64,000 nt of DNA from the NCBI RefSeq assembly GCF_029892565.1, contig NZ_JARXVH010000007.1, forward strand, positions 496,001 through 560,000, read 5' to 3'. Made by a program: the position numbers and the translations under genes. Positions within the stretch are counted from its first letter, which is position 1; each line of letters starts with the position of its first letter. Under the pieces are notes generated by a model. The model made no database searches, had not been told where the DNA came from, and worked only from the letters and a program-made list of their open reading frames with translations. This DNA comes from Streptomyces pseudovenezuelae (GTDB lineage: Bacteria; Actinomycetota; Actinomycetes; Streptomycetales; Streptomycetaceae). Positions 43,988-53,089 of the stretch are shown one piece after another.

Positions 43988-45441
43988 AGGCCGTACTCCT
44001 TCCACCGGCGGTCGACCGTCGCCGCCGTCTCGGGGTCGGACACCACCATGTCGGGCCAACCGCCGTCGCGCGTGTAGCCCTCCTCGGGCCACTTCCTGGT
44101 GGCGTCGATTCCTGCCTTGCCGCCCCAGAACTGTTGGTAGGAGGCGTGGTCGAGGTGGTCGACGGGGCCTTCGACGACCGTGAGGTCGCGGGCGTAGTCC
44201 GTGTTGCCGAGGGCCCGCCAGGCGACCTCGTGGAGGTCGTGGACGTCGCAGTCGGAGTCGACGACCACGATCAGCTTCGTCAGGGACATCATGTGGGCCC
44301 CCCAGACAGCGTGCATCACCTTTTGGGCGTGCTTGGGGTATTTCTTGTCGATCGAGACGATCGCGCAGTTGTGGAAACCGCCCGCTTCCGGCAGGTGGTA
44401 GTCCACGATGTCCGGCACGATGATCTTGAGGAGGGGGAGGAAGAACCGCTCCGTGGCGCGGCCCAGCGGTCCGTCCTCCGTCGGGGGGCGGCCTACGACG
44501 ATCGACTGAAGCAGCGGTCGCTTCCGCATCGTCACGCAGTCGATCGTCAGCGCGGGGAAGGGCTCCTGCGGGGTGTAGAACCCGGTGTGGTCGCCGAACG
44601 GCCCCTCCGGCAGCATCTCCCCCGGCTCCAGCCAGCCCTCGATCACGACCTCCGCCTGCGCCGGCACCTGGAGCGGCACCGTCTTGCAGTCGACCATCTC
44701 GATCCGCTTGCCCGCGATGAACCCGGCGAAGAGGTACTCGTCGATGTCACCGGGGAGCGGGGCCGTGGAGGCGTACGTCACGGCCGGCGGGCAGCCGAAG
44801 GCGATCGCGACCGGCAGCCGTTCGCCGCGCCGCGCCGCCACCTGGTAGTGGTTGCGGCTGTCCTTGTGGATCTGCCAGTGCATGCCGATGGTGCGCTTGT
44901 CGTGGCGCTGAAGGCGGTAGAGGCCGAGGTTGCGGATCCCGGACTCGGGGTCCTTGGTGTGGGTGAGTCCGAGGTTGAAGAAGGAGCCGCCGTCCTGCGG
45001 CCAGGTGAAGAGGGCGGGGAGCCGGTCGAGGTCCACGTCGTCCCCGGTCAGGACGACCTCCTGCACCGGCGCGTGGTCGCCCTTCACCTTCTTCGGCGGT
45101 ACGTGCGTCATCGCGCCGAGCTTCCCGAAGGCCTCGCGCACCCCGATGAACCCCTGCGGCAGTTCGGGCCGCAGCAGTCCGCCGATCTTGGCGCTGATCT
45201 CCCCGTACGACTTCAGCCCCAGGGCCTTCAGCAGTCGCCGGTCGGTGCCGAACACGTTCATCGCGAGGGGCAGGTCGGAGCCCTTCACGTTCTCGAAGAG
45301 CAGGGCGGGGCCGCCCGCCTTCTGCACCCGGTCGACGATCTCCCCGATCTCCAGATACGGGTCGACCTCGGCCTTGACGCGCTTGAGGTCGCCCTCGCGT
45401 TCCAGTGCCCTGAGCAGGGAGCGAAGATCGTCGTAAGCCAT
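43984..45441 (-). CDS. Menaquinone biosynthesis decarboxylase (UbiD family)
   Basis: 485 residues from ATG 45441. MAYDDLRSLLRALEREGDL at the start and EGPFGDHTGFYTP in the middle are UbiD signatures; VFGTDRRLLKALG fits the N-terminal domain. It is a prFMN-dependent decarboxylase removing the carboxyl of the prenylated naphthoate, using the cofactor from UbiX. First gene of the pair with mqnP. Confidence 0.93.
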   Translation of the reverse strand: MAYDDLRSLLRALEREGDLKRVKAEVDPYLEIGEIVDRVQKAGGPALLFENVKGSDLPLAMNVFGTDRRLLKALGLKSYGEISAKIGGLLRPELPQGFIGVREAFGKLGAMTHVPPKKVKGDHAPVQEVVLTGDDVDLDRLPALFTWPQDGGSFFNLGLTHTKDPESGIRNLGLYRLQRHDKRTIGMHWQIHKDSRNHYQVAARRGERLPVAIAFGCPPAVTYASTAPLPGDIDEYLFAGFIAGKRIEMVDCKTVPLQVPAQAEVVIEGWLEPGEMLPEGPFGDHTGFYTPQEPFPALTIDCVTMRKRPLLQSIVVGRPPTEDGPLGRATERFFLPLLKIIVPDIVDYHLPEAGGFHNCAIVSIDKKYPKHAQKVMHAVWGAHMMSLTKLIVVVDSDCDVHDLHEVAWRALGNTDYARDLTVVEGPVDHLDHASYQQFWGGKAGIDATRKWPEEGYTRDGGWPDMVVSDPETAATVDRRWKEYGL

Positions 45442-45516
45442 GCGTCCCAGTATCGGCCACCCGCTACCCTGACCCCGTCACCGGGGCCGCCCCACCCGTA
45501 GGGAGAACGCACGATC

Positions 45517-45819
45517 ATGCTCAGGTATCTGCCCTTCCTGCTGGTCCTGGCGCTGTGGATCTACGCCTTCATCGACTGCCTCAACACGCCCGAGGAGCAG
45601 GTGCGCAAGCCGCTGCCGAAGGTCGCCTGGGTGATCGTCATCCTGCTCTTCGGCGAGGTCCTGGTCGGCCCGATCGCCTGGCTGGTGGCCGGCAAGAAGC
45701 GCACCGCGCCCGGCGCGGGCCCCGCACAGGGCCGCTGGGTCGCGCCGGACGACAACCCGGAGTTCCTGAAGTCGCTCGACGAGGACGACCACAAGAAGGA
45801 CGACCGCACGCAGGACTGA
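45517..45819 (+). CDS. PLDc_N-domain small membrane protein
   Basis: 100 residues. Two TM helices, LPFLLVLALWIYAFIDCLN and VAWVIVILLFGEVLVGPIAWLV, match the phospholipase D N-terminal (PLDc_N) domain. An acidic soluble tail follows. No catalytic domain. Divergent from ubiD by 75 bp, in which a shared promoter must lie. Confidence 0.85.
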   Translation: MLRYLPFLLVLALWIYAFIDCLNTPEEQVRKPLPKVAWVIVILLFGEVLVGPIAWLVAGKKRTAPGAGPAQGRWVAPDDNPEFLKSLDEDDHKKDDRTQD

Positions 45820-45935
45820 CCGGCGACGGGCACCGGCCCGACGAGGGCGACCTACAGGTTGTACGCCGCCGAGCCCCTCGAAGCGGACAATGCGCCCCTG
45901 TGCCGGGAACGGTCGGAACCGGACACTTACCTCGC

Positions 45936-47354
45936 ATGACGACTGCACCCGCCGACTCCACCGGCACCCTCGCCCCCGAATACGGTGACAAGGTCATCGC
46001 CGTCGAGACGGCGGGCTCCGAACCGATCCCCGACGCCGAACGCCACGGCAGCCCGCTCCAGTTGCTGTGGACCTGGGCGTCTCCGAACATCGAGTTCGCG
46101 ACGGTCTACATCGGCGTGATCGCGGTCCTCTTCTTCGGGCTGAGCTTCTGGCAGGCCACCGGCGCCATCGTCCTCGGCACCGCGTTCGGCGCGATCACGC
46201 AGGGTTTCCTCTCCCTGGACGGGCCCCGGTTCGGCGTGCCGCAGATGGTGATCGGCCGGTTCTCCTTCGGCTTCCGCGGCAACATCCTGCCGTCCGCGGC
46301 CAACGGCCTGGTCGCGGGCGTGGGCTGGTTCGCGGTGAACAGCGTGAGCGCGGCCTTCGCGCTCAACACCCTCACCGGACTGCGCCCGTTGCCCTCGCTG
46401 CTCCTCGTGGTCGTCGCCGAGATCCTGATCGGCTTCATCGGCCACAACTTCGTGCACACCTTCGAGAAGTACGCCTTCCCCGCCCTCGCGCTGATCTTCC
46501 TTCTCGCCGGCGTGTGGACCTTCAAGGACGCGGACCTCACCGGAGGCGGCACGGGCGGCGGCATCGGCGGCTTCCTGCTCGCGTTCAGCGCGGCCTGGGG
46601 CTACGCGGCCGGCTGGAACCCGTACGCCTCGGACTACTCCCGCTACCTGCCGCGCACGGCGAACAAGCTGAGGACCGTCCTCTACCCGGCCGTCGGCCTC
46701 TTCGTCTCCGTCACCCTCGTCGCGGTCATCGGCGCGGCCTCGGCGACCCTCGTCGCGCCCGAGGACGCCACCCCGACGGCCGCCTTCACCGGTCATCTCC
46801 CGGGCTGGCTCGGCGACTTGGTGCTGATCGCCATCATCCTCGGCGCGGTCTCGGCCAACGCCCTCAACGTCTACTCCGGCGCGATCTCCATCACCGCGCT
46901 GGGCCTCGACCTCCCGCCGTGGCTGAGCCGCAGCGTCCTGGTCGTGGTCTCGGGCATCGCCGGTACGGCGGCGGCGTGGGCGTCGCTGTCCGACGCGGGC
47001 GCGGCCTACGAGGCGTTCCTGCTGGTCATCGCGTACTGGGTGGCACCCTGGCTGGGCGTGGTCCTGGTCGAGCGCCGGCTCCGCTCCGGCACCCCGGACG
47101 CCGAACTGGCCCCCCGCCTGACCGACCGCTCCTTCACCAACTGGCCGGGGCTGGCAGCCCTGTTGACCGGCGTCGCCGTGTCCGTCCCGCTCTTCTCCAA
47201 CCAGGAGGACTACGTCGGCTACGTACCGAAGCACTGGCCGTCCTTCGGTGACATCACGCCGGTCGTCGGCTTCGTGCTGAGCGCGGCGGTGTACGCGGGG
47301 CTGTGCGCGGTGCGACGACCCAAGTCTCAGCCGGCGTCGAGCAGTTCGGCCTGA
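45936..47354 (+). CDS. NCS1-family nucleobase (cytosine/purine) permease
   Basis: 472 residues from ATG 45936; a longer frame upstream has no RBS. About 12 TM helices. GPRFGVPQMVIGRFSFGFRGN and AAGWNPYASDYSRYLP are the NCS1 substrate-site signatures. It imports cytosine or purines with H+ or Na+. The nucleobase deaminase and PucR genes lie 4-5 kb away. Its 3' end overlaps the convergent lipoprotein gene by 28 bp. Confidence 0.92.
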   Translation: MTTAPADSTGTLAPEYGDKVIAVETAGSEPIPDAERHGSPLQLLWTWASPNIEFATVYIGVIAVLFFGLSFWQATGAIVLGTAFGAITQGFLSLDGPRFGVPQMVIGRFSFGFRGNILPSAANGLVAGVGWFAVNSVSAAFALNTLTGLRPLPSLLLVVVAEILIGFIGHNFVHTFEKYAFPALALIFLLAGVWTFKDADLTGGGTGGGIGGFLLAFSAAWGYAAGWNPYASDYSRYLPRTANKLRTVLYPAVGLFVSVTLVAVIGAASATLVAPEDATPTAAFTGHLPGWLGDLVLIAIILGAVSANALNVYSGAISITALGLDLPPWLSRSVLVVVSGIAGTAAAWASLSDAGAAYEAFLLVIAYWVAPWLGVVLVERRLRSGTPDAELAPRLTDRSFTNWPGLAALLTGVAVSVPLFSNQEDYVGYVPKHWPSFGDITPVVGFVLSAAVYAGLCAVRRPKSQPASSSSA

Positions 47355-47917
47355 TCGGCGTACTCGACCTTGATGTACCGGGCGTTCTCTGCCCCGTACG
47401 CCTTTTTCATGATCGGCTCGGCCTTGTCGGGGTCGTCGACCCCGACCCGGACGAACCCCCTTTCGTCCACGCCGACTTCGCGCATCCGGAAGCTGCCGTC
47501 CCAACGGCTCATGTCGTCGCCGATGCGGTCGGAGAGCTTGTTCAGCGTCTTCCGGCTGATGTCGGTGTCGTGCAGCCGGAGGGTCACGCCCTTCACGGCC
47601 GCGTCGCAGACGGCGGCGTCGAAGGCGTCGGAAGGGATGCGCCAGATGTCGGCGGCGGAGTCGTCCTCGTCCACCGAGAGGCCGGTGTAGACGGCGGCGT
47701 AGCGCTTCTGCGCGAGGTTGTCGACGTGGACGACGACCCGCATCAGCGGCGTGCCGTCGTCGCGGTCGGGAAGGCTGCCGACGGGTTGGTGACCCACGCA
47801 CACGGTGGGGCCGCTGATCTCCGGCGCCGTCGAGACCCTCACCCCCTCGCCGCCGCACGCCTGGACCGCGCCCAGCGCCAGCACCACGGCCACGCCCGCC
47901 GACACGCGATTCCTCAT
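47327..47917 (-). CDS. Lipoprotein of unknown function
   Basis: 196 residues from ATG 47917. MRNRVSAGVAVVLALGAVQAC is a lipoprotein signal. The mature part is acidic with RVVVHVDNLAQKRYAAVYTG and a C-terminal Asp/Glu-rich repeat-like segment. It has no recognised family. It overlaps the permease end. Confidence 0.8.
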   Translation of the reverse strand: MRNRVSAGVAVVLALGAVQACGGEGVRVSTAPEISGPTVCVGHQPVGSLPDRDDGTPLMRVVVHVDNLAQKRYAAVYTGLSVDEDDSAADIWRIPSDAFDAAVCDAAVKGVTLRLHDTDISRKTLNKLSDRIGDDMSRWDGSFRMREVGVDERGFVRVGVDDPDKAEPIMKKAYGAENARYIKVEYADQAELLDAG

Positions 47918-47972
47918 GCCCTGCCCCCCTCCGTCCGACTCGTCACTGTGACGCCGGACCGGGGCGGGACGT

Positions 47973-48308
47973 TCAGCCCCGTCGCATGTCGTCGCGCAGG
48001 ACCAGCGCGAGCAGCCCAGGGAAGCGGGCCTCGAACTCGGCGCGGCGCAGCCGGTTGACCCGCCGGGGGCCTTCGTCCCGCTGCTCCACCAGGCCGGCCG
48101 CGCGCAGGACGGCGAAGTGGTGGCTGAGGGCCGCCTTGCCGACGGGCACGTCGAAGGTGCCGCAGCTGCGCGACCAGTCGGCGGAACCGGCCAACTCCCG
48201 TACCAGCTGCGCCCGTACGGGGTCGGCGAGCGCGGCCAGGGCCGTGAGGACGGGGACGCCGTCGGGATGGGTGTGTTCGGGGGCGGCCCGATGACTGGTG
48301 CCGGCCAT
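47973..48308 (-). CDS. ArsR-family (winged helix) regulator
   Basis: 111 residues from ATG 48308. ALADPVRAQLVRELAGS, then VGKAALSHHFAVLRAAGLVEQRDEGPRRVNRLR, is the ArsR HTH-wing. No Cys pair for metal binding is visible. Divergent from the quinone reductase gene across an operator with four half-sites, which it likely represses. Confidence 0.9.
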   Translation of the reverse strand: MAGTSHRAAPEHTHPDGVPVLTALAALADPVRAQLVRELAGSADWSRSCGTFDVPVGKAALSHHFAVLRAAGLVEQRDEGPRRVNRLRRAEFEARFPGLLALVLRDDMRRG

Positions 48309-48346
48309 GGCGTCCGTGTCCTTCCCTGTCCGTCCACTCCGCTTGC

Positions 48347-48409
48347 CGAGTGTTCGACGAAAACCATACAGTGGCGAGTGTTCGCTTTTCATGGAACACT
48401 CGAACACTC
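48347..48409. promoter_or_regulatory. Operator with four GAGTGTTCG half-sites
   Basis: CGAGTGTTCG at 48347-48356 and 48375-48384. The inverse GAACACTCG at 48394-48402 and CGAACACTC at 48401-48409 complete it. It is the only regulatory DNA between divergent ArsR and quinone-reductase genes. Confidence 0.7.
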
Positions 48410-48429
48410 TTCGACGGGACAGGTGCGGC

Positions 48430-49404
48430 ATGCGCGCGATCGAGATCCAGGAGTACGGCGGTCCCGAGGTGCTGAAGATCGTCGAGGTGGACGCCCCCGA
48501 GCCCGGCCCCGGACAGGTCGGCATCGACGTGTCATACGCCGGGATCAACTTCGCCGACCTCAAGGCGCGGGAGACGGGGTACCGGGTGCCGGCGTTGCCC
48601 TTCCGGCCGGGCCTTGAGGTCTCCGGGCGGGTGCGGGCCCTCGGCGAGGGCGTCACGGGTCTGACCGTCGGCCAGGAGGTGACGGCCCTGACCGAGGGCG
48701 GTGCCTACGCGGACGTGACCGTCGCGGACGCGGTGACCGTCTTCCCGCTCCCGTCCGGTGTCGACCTGCGGACGGCGGCCACGCTCCCGACGGTGCTGCC
48801 GACGGCGTACGCCCTCGTGCACACGGTCGGCCGGCTCCAGCCCGGCGAGACGGTGCTCGTGCAGGGCGCGGCGGGCGGAATCGGCACGGTGGTGGGCCAG
48901 TTGGCGAAGGCAGCGGGCGCCGGGGCGGTGTACGGCGTGGTGTCGAGCGAGGCGAAGGCGGCGTACGCGCGGGAGTACGGATACGACGAGGTGTTCGTCG
49001 GTGACTTCGAGGCGGGCGTGCGGGAGGCGACCGGTGGGCGCGGGGTCGACCTCGCCCTGGACCCCGTCGGCGGCGACACCCTCCGGTCCTCCCTCGCCTC
49101 CCTCGCGGTCTTCGGGCGCCTGGTCTCCTTCGGCAACGCGGGCGGGGCGCCGGCCTGGACGGTCGGGCAGCCCGAGCTGTACCCGCGCGGCCTGTCGGTG
49201 GCGGGCTTCTCGATCCTCACCCTCGCCCAGACCGACCCGGCGGCGCTGCGGGAGCTGACCGGGCGGGCCTTCGCGAAGGTGGCGGACGGGACGGTGACCT
49301 TGCCGGTCACCGCCGAGTTCGGACTGACGGAGGCGGCGGAGGCACACCGGCTGATGGGCACGCGGACCAGCACCGGCAAGCTGCTGCTGCGGGTGGCCGA
49401 CTGA
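48430..49404 (+). CDS. Zinc-independent NADPH:quinone oxidoreductase (MDR family)
   Basis: 324 residues from ATG 48430. MRAIEIQEYGGPEVL, GLEVSGRV and VLVQGAAGGIGTVVGQLAKAAGA show the quinone-reductase branch of the medium-chain dehydrogenases. No catalytic or structural zinc Cys set is present. NADPH-dependent reduction of quinones or enones; likely controlled by the divergent ArsR protein. Confidence 0.92.
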   Translation: MRAIEIQEYGGPEVLKIVEVDAPEPGPGQVGIDVSYAGINFADLKARETGYRVPALPFRPGLEVSGRVRALGEGVTGLTVGQEVTALTEGGAYADVTVADAVTVFPLPSGVDLRTAATLPTVLPTAYALVHTVGRLQPGETVLVQGAAGGIGTVVGQLAKAAGAGAVYGVVSSEAKAAYAREYGYDEVFVGDFEAGVREATGGRGVDLALDPVGGDTLRSSLASLAVFGRLVSFGNAGGAPAWTVGQPELYPRGLSVAGFSILTLAQTDPAALRELTGRAFAKVADGTVTLPVTAEFGLTEAAEAHRLMGTRTSTGKLLLRVAD

Positions 49405-49422
49405 GCGCCCCGCAGCGGGACT

Positions 49423-50190
49423 TCAGCGCAGTCGCGAGGACGACAGGATCGACAGCAGGTGGGCCGGGACCATCACCCAGGTGATGACGGCGAGCGCGCC
49501 CAGGGCCCAGCGGGTCGGTTCGATGCCGTCCGTGAGCGTGTCCGCGACCGCGGCCACCAGCAGGACCAGCGAGGCCTCGATGCCGTTGGTCACGCGGTGG
49601 ATCTTGAAGGCGGCGGCGAGACGGCGGACGTTCGCCACGCCCTGGGAGCGGGGGCGGGTCGACTCGTCGTCGACGACGCCGAGACCCCGGCGGGCACGCG
49701 CCACGTCCACCAGGTCCGTCGAGGCCTTCAGCAGGACGACGCCCAGCGCGGTGGCGATGCCGATCGACAGCCAGCCCCCGACGCCCGATTCGGCGGCCCG
49801 GTAGCCGGCGCCCGCCATCAGCGCCGCGTCCGCCAGATAGGCACCGAGCCGGTCGACGTAGATGCCCGCCGCGCTGTTCTGCCCCTTCCAGCGGGCGACT
49901 TCGCCGTCGACGCAGTCGAAGAGAAGGAACAACTGCATGAGAATCACGGCGAGTACGGCACCCGTCAGACCCGGGATCATCAGCGCGGCCCCGGAGGCCA
50001 CCCCGCACGCCACCATCGTCCAGGTCAGCTGGTCGGGCGTGACCGGCGTGCGCACCAGTTGCCGGGTGAACCGCAGCGAGACGCGCCGCATGTACAGCCG
50101 GCCCGCCCAGTGTTCGCCGTTGCGGCTCGCCAGCTTGGCCTGCGGCTGGCAGACCTCCCGCAGCTCCTCCAGTACCGGAGCAGCACCCAT
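49423..50190 (-). CDS. CDP-alcohol phosphatidyltransferase-family membrane protein
   Basis: ATG at 50190 with GGAGGAA upstream; 255 residues, several TM helices. The signature D92-x2-D95-G-x2-A99-R100-x8-G109-x3-D113 is present. The last Asp of the motif, expected at 117, is Ala, with an Asp only at 121. The substrate is unknown. Convergent with the quinone reductase. Confidence 0.85.
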   Translation of the reverse strand: MGAAPVLEELREVCQPQAKLASRNGEHWAGRLYMRRVSLRFTRQLVRTPVTPDQLTWTMVACGVASGAALMIPGLTGAVLAVILMQLFLLFDCVDGEVARWKGQNSAAGIYVDRLGAYLADAALMAGAGYRAAESGVGGWLSIGIATALGVVLLKASTDLVDVARARRGLGVVDDESTRPRSQGVANVRRLAAAFKIHRVTNGIEASLVLLVAAVADTLTDGIEPTRWALGALAVITWVMVPAHLLSILSSSRLR

Positions 50191-50329
50191 GACCGTTCCT
50201 CCACACCACACCTGGGGTTCAACTGCCGCACACGCGACGGTGATCGGCACAGGTTAGTCGACCCTCGCCCCGCCTCATTCCTTCGCCCCCCTGGACAATT
50301 CGCCCCGAATTTTGACAGCGTGACGCGAC

Positions 50330-51247
50330 ATGCCCCTCGACTTCTACGCCACCCACAGCACCTTCTCCGACCCCGGCGAACTGGCCCACCGCTACGCCGA
50401 CCTGCCCCACGACCCCGCCCAACTCGCCCGCATATCGCGGGACTTGGTGATCCACCGCATGGAGGGCGGCCTCTTCGGCCACACCCACCCAACCGACCGT
50501 CTGCACAACGACGCCGAGACCCGCTACATCGACGACATCCTGCGGATCATCGTCGAGCGCGACGACGCCCCCCTCAGCCAACGGCGCGAGCCCGGAGACC
50601 GGTTCGTCGGGACCTGCCGGGACTTCTCACTCCTGCACTGCTCGTTCCTGCGGCACATCGGCGTCCCCGCCCGCATCCGCTCCGGCTTCGTCGACTACTT
50701 CGACCCGAACGGCCCGAGCGCCTTCCACAACGACCACGTCGTCACCGAGTACTGGGACGAGCAGCGTGGCTGGCTCCTCGCCGACGCCGAACTCGCCGAC
50801 CCCTTCATGACCGACCACTGGAAGATCGACTTCGACCCGATGGACGTGCCCCGCGACCGTTTCCTCGTCGCGGGCGAGGCCTGGCGGGCGATCCGGGAGG
50901 GCGGCGCCGACCAGGAGGCCTTCGGACTCCACCCGCCGCACGAAGGCCCCTTCTGGGGCGAGTGGTTCGTCGCCGGCAACATCCGGCTCGACCTCGCCGC
51001 GCTCAACAAGGTGGAGACGCTCCTGTGGGACGTATGGGGAGAGGGAGAGGAAGAAGGGGGCGAGCCCGGGGGGCCGCTCTCGGAACCCGCCCGGGAGTTC
51101 TTCGACCGTGTCGCCCCGGTCGTGAGCGGTGACGTCTCCTTCACCGCGGCCCGCGAGCTGTTCGCCAAGGAGGACAGCCTGCGCACGCCCAACACCGTGA
51201 CGTCCTATGCCCCGTTCAACGGGCCGAGCCGCGTCACCCTGCGCTGA
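50330..51247 (+). CDS. Transglutaminase-like (papain-fold) protein
   Basis: 305 residues. Catalytic triad candidates are Cys96 (GTCRDFS), His136 (FHNDHVVTEYW) and Asp152. The early ALxNRxL-type core and the conserved Trp are present. No signal peptide. Likely a cysteine protease or amidase-type member rather than a true transglutaminase. Confidence 0.82.
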   Translation: MPLDFYATHSTFSDPGELAHRYADLPHDPAQLARISRDLVIHRMEGGLFGHTHPTDRLHNDAETRYIDDILRIIVERDDAPLSQRREPGDRFVGTCRDFSLLHCSFLRHIGVPARIRSGFVDYFDPNGPSAFHNDHVVTEYWDEQRGWLLADAELADPFMTDHWKIDFDPMDVPRDRFLVAGEAWRAIREGGADQEAFGLHPPHEGPFWGEWFVAGNIRLDLAALNKVETLLWDVWGEGEEEGGEPGGPLSEPAREFFDRVAPVVSGDVSFTAARELFAKEDSLRTPNTVTSYAPFNGPSRVTLR

Positions 51248-51269
51248 GCCCTGACCCGCCGGACAGGCT

Positions 51270-52535
51270 CTAGGCCACCGTCCGCAACCCCCGTACCTGC
51301 CCCGCGCCCATCCCCCGCACCACCCGATGCGCGCAGGCCGCCGCCAGCAACTCCCCCAGCAGGTCGGGGTCGTCGATCTCCAGGCCGAGCAACGACTCGA
51401 TGCGCTCCAGGCGTTGGTAGAGGGACTGGCGGCCGATGTGGAGGAGGGCCGCCGTGCGGGTGGGTGAGCAGCCGTGGCGGAGGTGGACCTCCAGGGTGCG
51501 GACGAGGTCGCTGGGGTGGGCCGCCTCCCAGGCCAGGAGCGGGCCCAGGGTGTGCTGGACGAGCCGGGCGAGACGGTCGCGGTTGGCGTCGACGCCGCCG
51601 CGGGTCAGCTCCCGTTCCAGGGCGAGCGCGCGGGCGGAGGTGACGAGGGGGCCGTCGGGGACGCCCGGCTCGGCGGCCGGGACGGTGAGCGCCAGCTCCA
51701 GCGTCGTACGGGCCGCCCGCAGGGTGTCGCTCCAGCGCAGCCAGCCGCTCGCGGCGGCGACCGCGTGCCCGACGGCGACGGTGAGCCCCGGTTCGGCGGC
51801 TGCGCGGAAGGCCTCCTGGACGGCGCGTACGGGGTCGCCGGTGCGCGTGACGGGCAGCGCCAGCAGCGCCAGGACGTCACCCGGGAACGCGGCCCGCAGC
51901 ACCCCGGCCCCGCCCAGCAGCCGTACCGCCCGGTCCACCGCCCCCACCTCGCGCGTCCCGTGCAGCGATACGCCGATCAGCCGCGCCCCCGGCCCCGGAT
52001 GGAACCCGGCGAGTGCCGACCGCGCCTCCACCTCGGGCTGGTTCAGGGCGGCCCGGTCGGCCAGGTCGGCGAGCAGGGCCGCCGTATGGTCGTCGCCCCA
52101 CGGACGTACCACCGACCGCCCGGACAGCCCGCGCGCCACGATGGCCCGGTTGGCGGCCTCGGTGATGCGTACGAAGGGCACGACCCGGCGCATGGCCAGC
52201 AGGGGCAGGCCCAGGCGGCGGGCCTCGTCGGTCACCTCGGGCGGCATGCTCGGCAGGGAGCGGCCGACCTCCACCGCGAGCCCGGCCGCGCCGCGGGCGG
52301 CCAGCTCACGGACGTAGCGCCGCCGGTCCTCCTCCTCGGCGTCGGCCAGGCCGAAACCGTTGGTGAGCAGCAGTTCGCCGCCGTCCAGGAAGTTGGCGCC
52401 CTCGTAGACCTCACTCGAATGCACCCAGCGCACCGGGCGGTCCAGGGCGCTCTCGCCGGCCAGCAGTTCGGGCTCGGCGGCCCGTACGGGATCGAGGTCC
52501 AGGACCTCACGGAGGGTGAGTGCGGGCACGGGCAC
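51270..52535 (-). CDS. PucR-family transcriptional regulator
   Basis: 421 residues. The N-terminal PucR domain (about 1-160, LTLREVLDLDPVRAAEPELLAG) is followed by a middle GGDEF-like region and a C-terminal PucR HTH (HGCSPTRTAALLHIGRQSLYQRL). This family controls purine catabolism. It is divergent from the deaminase/oxygenase pair, 95 bp apart. Confidence 0.92.
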   Translation of the reverse strand: MPVPALTLREVLDLDPVRAAEPELLAGESALDRPVRWVHSSEVYEGANFLDGGELLLTNGFGLADAEEEDRRRYVRELAARGAAGLAVEVGRSLPSMPPEVTDEARRLGLPLLAMRRVVPFVRITEAANRAIVARGLSGRSVVRPWGDDHTAALLADLADRAALNQPEVEARSALAGFHPGPGARLIGVSLHGTREVGAVDRAVRLLGGAGVLRAAFPGDVLALLALPVTRTGDPVRAVQEAFRAAAEPGLTVAVGHAVAAASGWLRWSDTLRAARTTLELALTVPAAEPGVPDGPLVTSARALALERELTRGGVDANRDRLARLVQHTLGPLLAWEAAHPSDLVRTLEVHLRHGCSPTRTAALLHIGRQSLYQRLERIESLLGLEIDDPDLLGELLAAACAHRVVRGMGAGQVRGLRTVA

Positions 52536-52630
52536 CTCCAGGGGCGTGGACAGTTCGTCCGGGGGCGGGATGTCCGGAGAGTACTTTCCGCACGTTGCCC
52601 TCGTGTTTCGGCCACTGGAGAGTGAGAACC

Positions 52631-53089
52631 ATGGAGCTCATGGATCAGGCACAGGCGCGGACCTGGCTCACCACCGCCGTCGAGGAGGCCCGCGCCGGGC
52701 TCGCCGAGGGCGGCATCCCGATCGGCGCCGCGCTCTACGGAGCCGACGGCACCCTCCTCGGGCGCGGCCACAACCGGCGCGTCCAGGACGACGACCCCTC
52801 GATGCACGCGGAGACCGCGGCGTTCCGGGCGGCGGGACGGCAGCGGACATATCGCGGGACGACCATGGTCACGACCCTCTCGCCGTGCTGGTACTGCTCG
52901 GGGCTGGTCCGGCAGTTCGGCATCTCGCGGGTCGTGGTCGGCGAGGCGGCCACCTTCCACGGCGGGCACGACTGGCTGGCCGAGCACGGCGTGCGGATCG
53001 TCCTGCTGGACGACCCGGAGTGCGTCTCCCTCATGCGCGACTTCATCAAGAACAACCCGGCACTGTGGAATGAGGACATCGGTGAGTGA
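52631..53089 (+). CDS. Nucleoside/nucleobase deaminase (CDA fold)
   Basis: 152 residues. Zinc motif His59-Ala-Glu61 and Cys86-x2-Cys89 (PCWYC). Size and the GGIPIGAALYG strand fit cytosine/guanine deaminase-like enzymes. It hydrolyses an amino group of a nucleobase or nucleoside. Transcribed divergently from pucR and overlaps the next gene by 8 bp. Confidence 0.9.
   Translation: MELMDQAQARTWLTTAVEEARAGLAEGGIPIGAALYGADGTLLGRGHNRRVQDDDPSMHAETAAFRAAGRQRTYRGTTMVTTLSPCWYCSGLVRQFGISRVVVGEAATFHGGHDWLAEHGVRIVLLDDPECVSLMRDFIKNNPALWNEDIGE

Noticed and set aside
45927..47858. A 643-codon minus-strand frame over the NCS1 permease
   Set aside because: Arg/Gly-rich shadow. The permease signatures lie on the plus strand.
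52520..52630. Longer start for the deaminase
   Set aside because: The extension would overlap the divergent pucR start and lacks an RBS.
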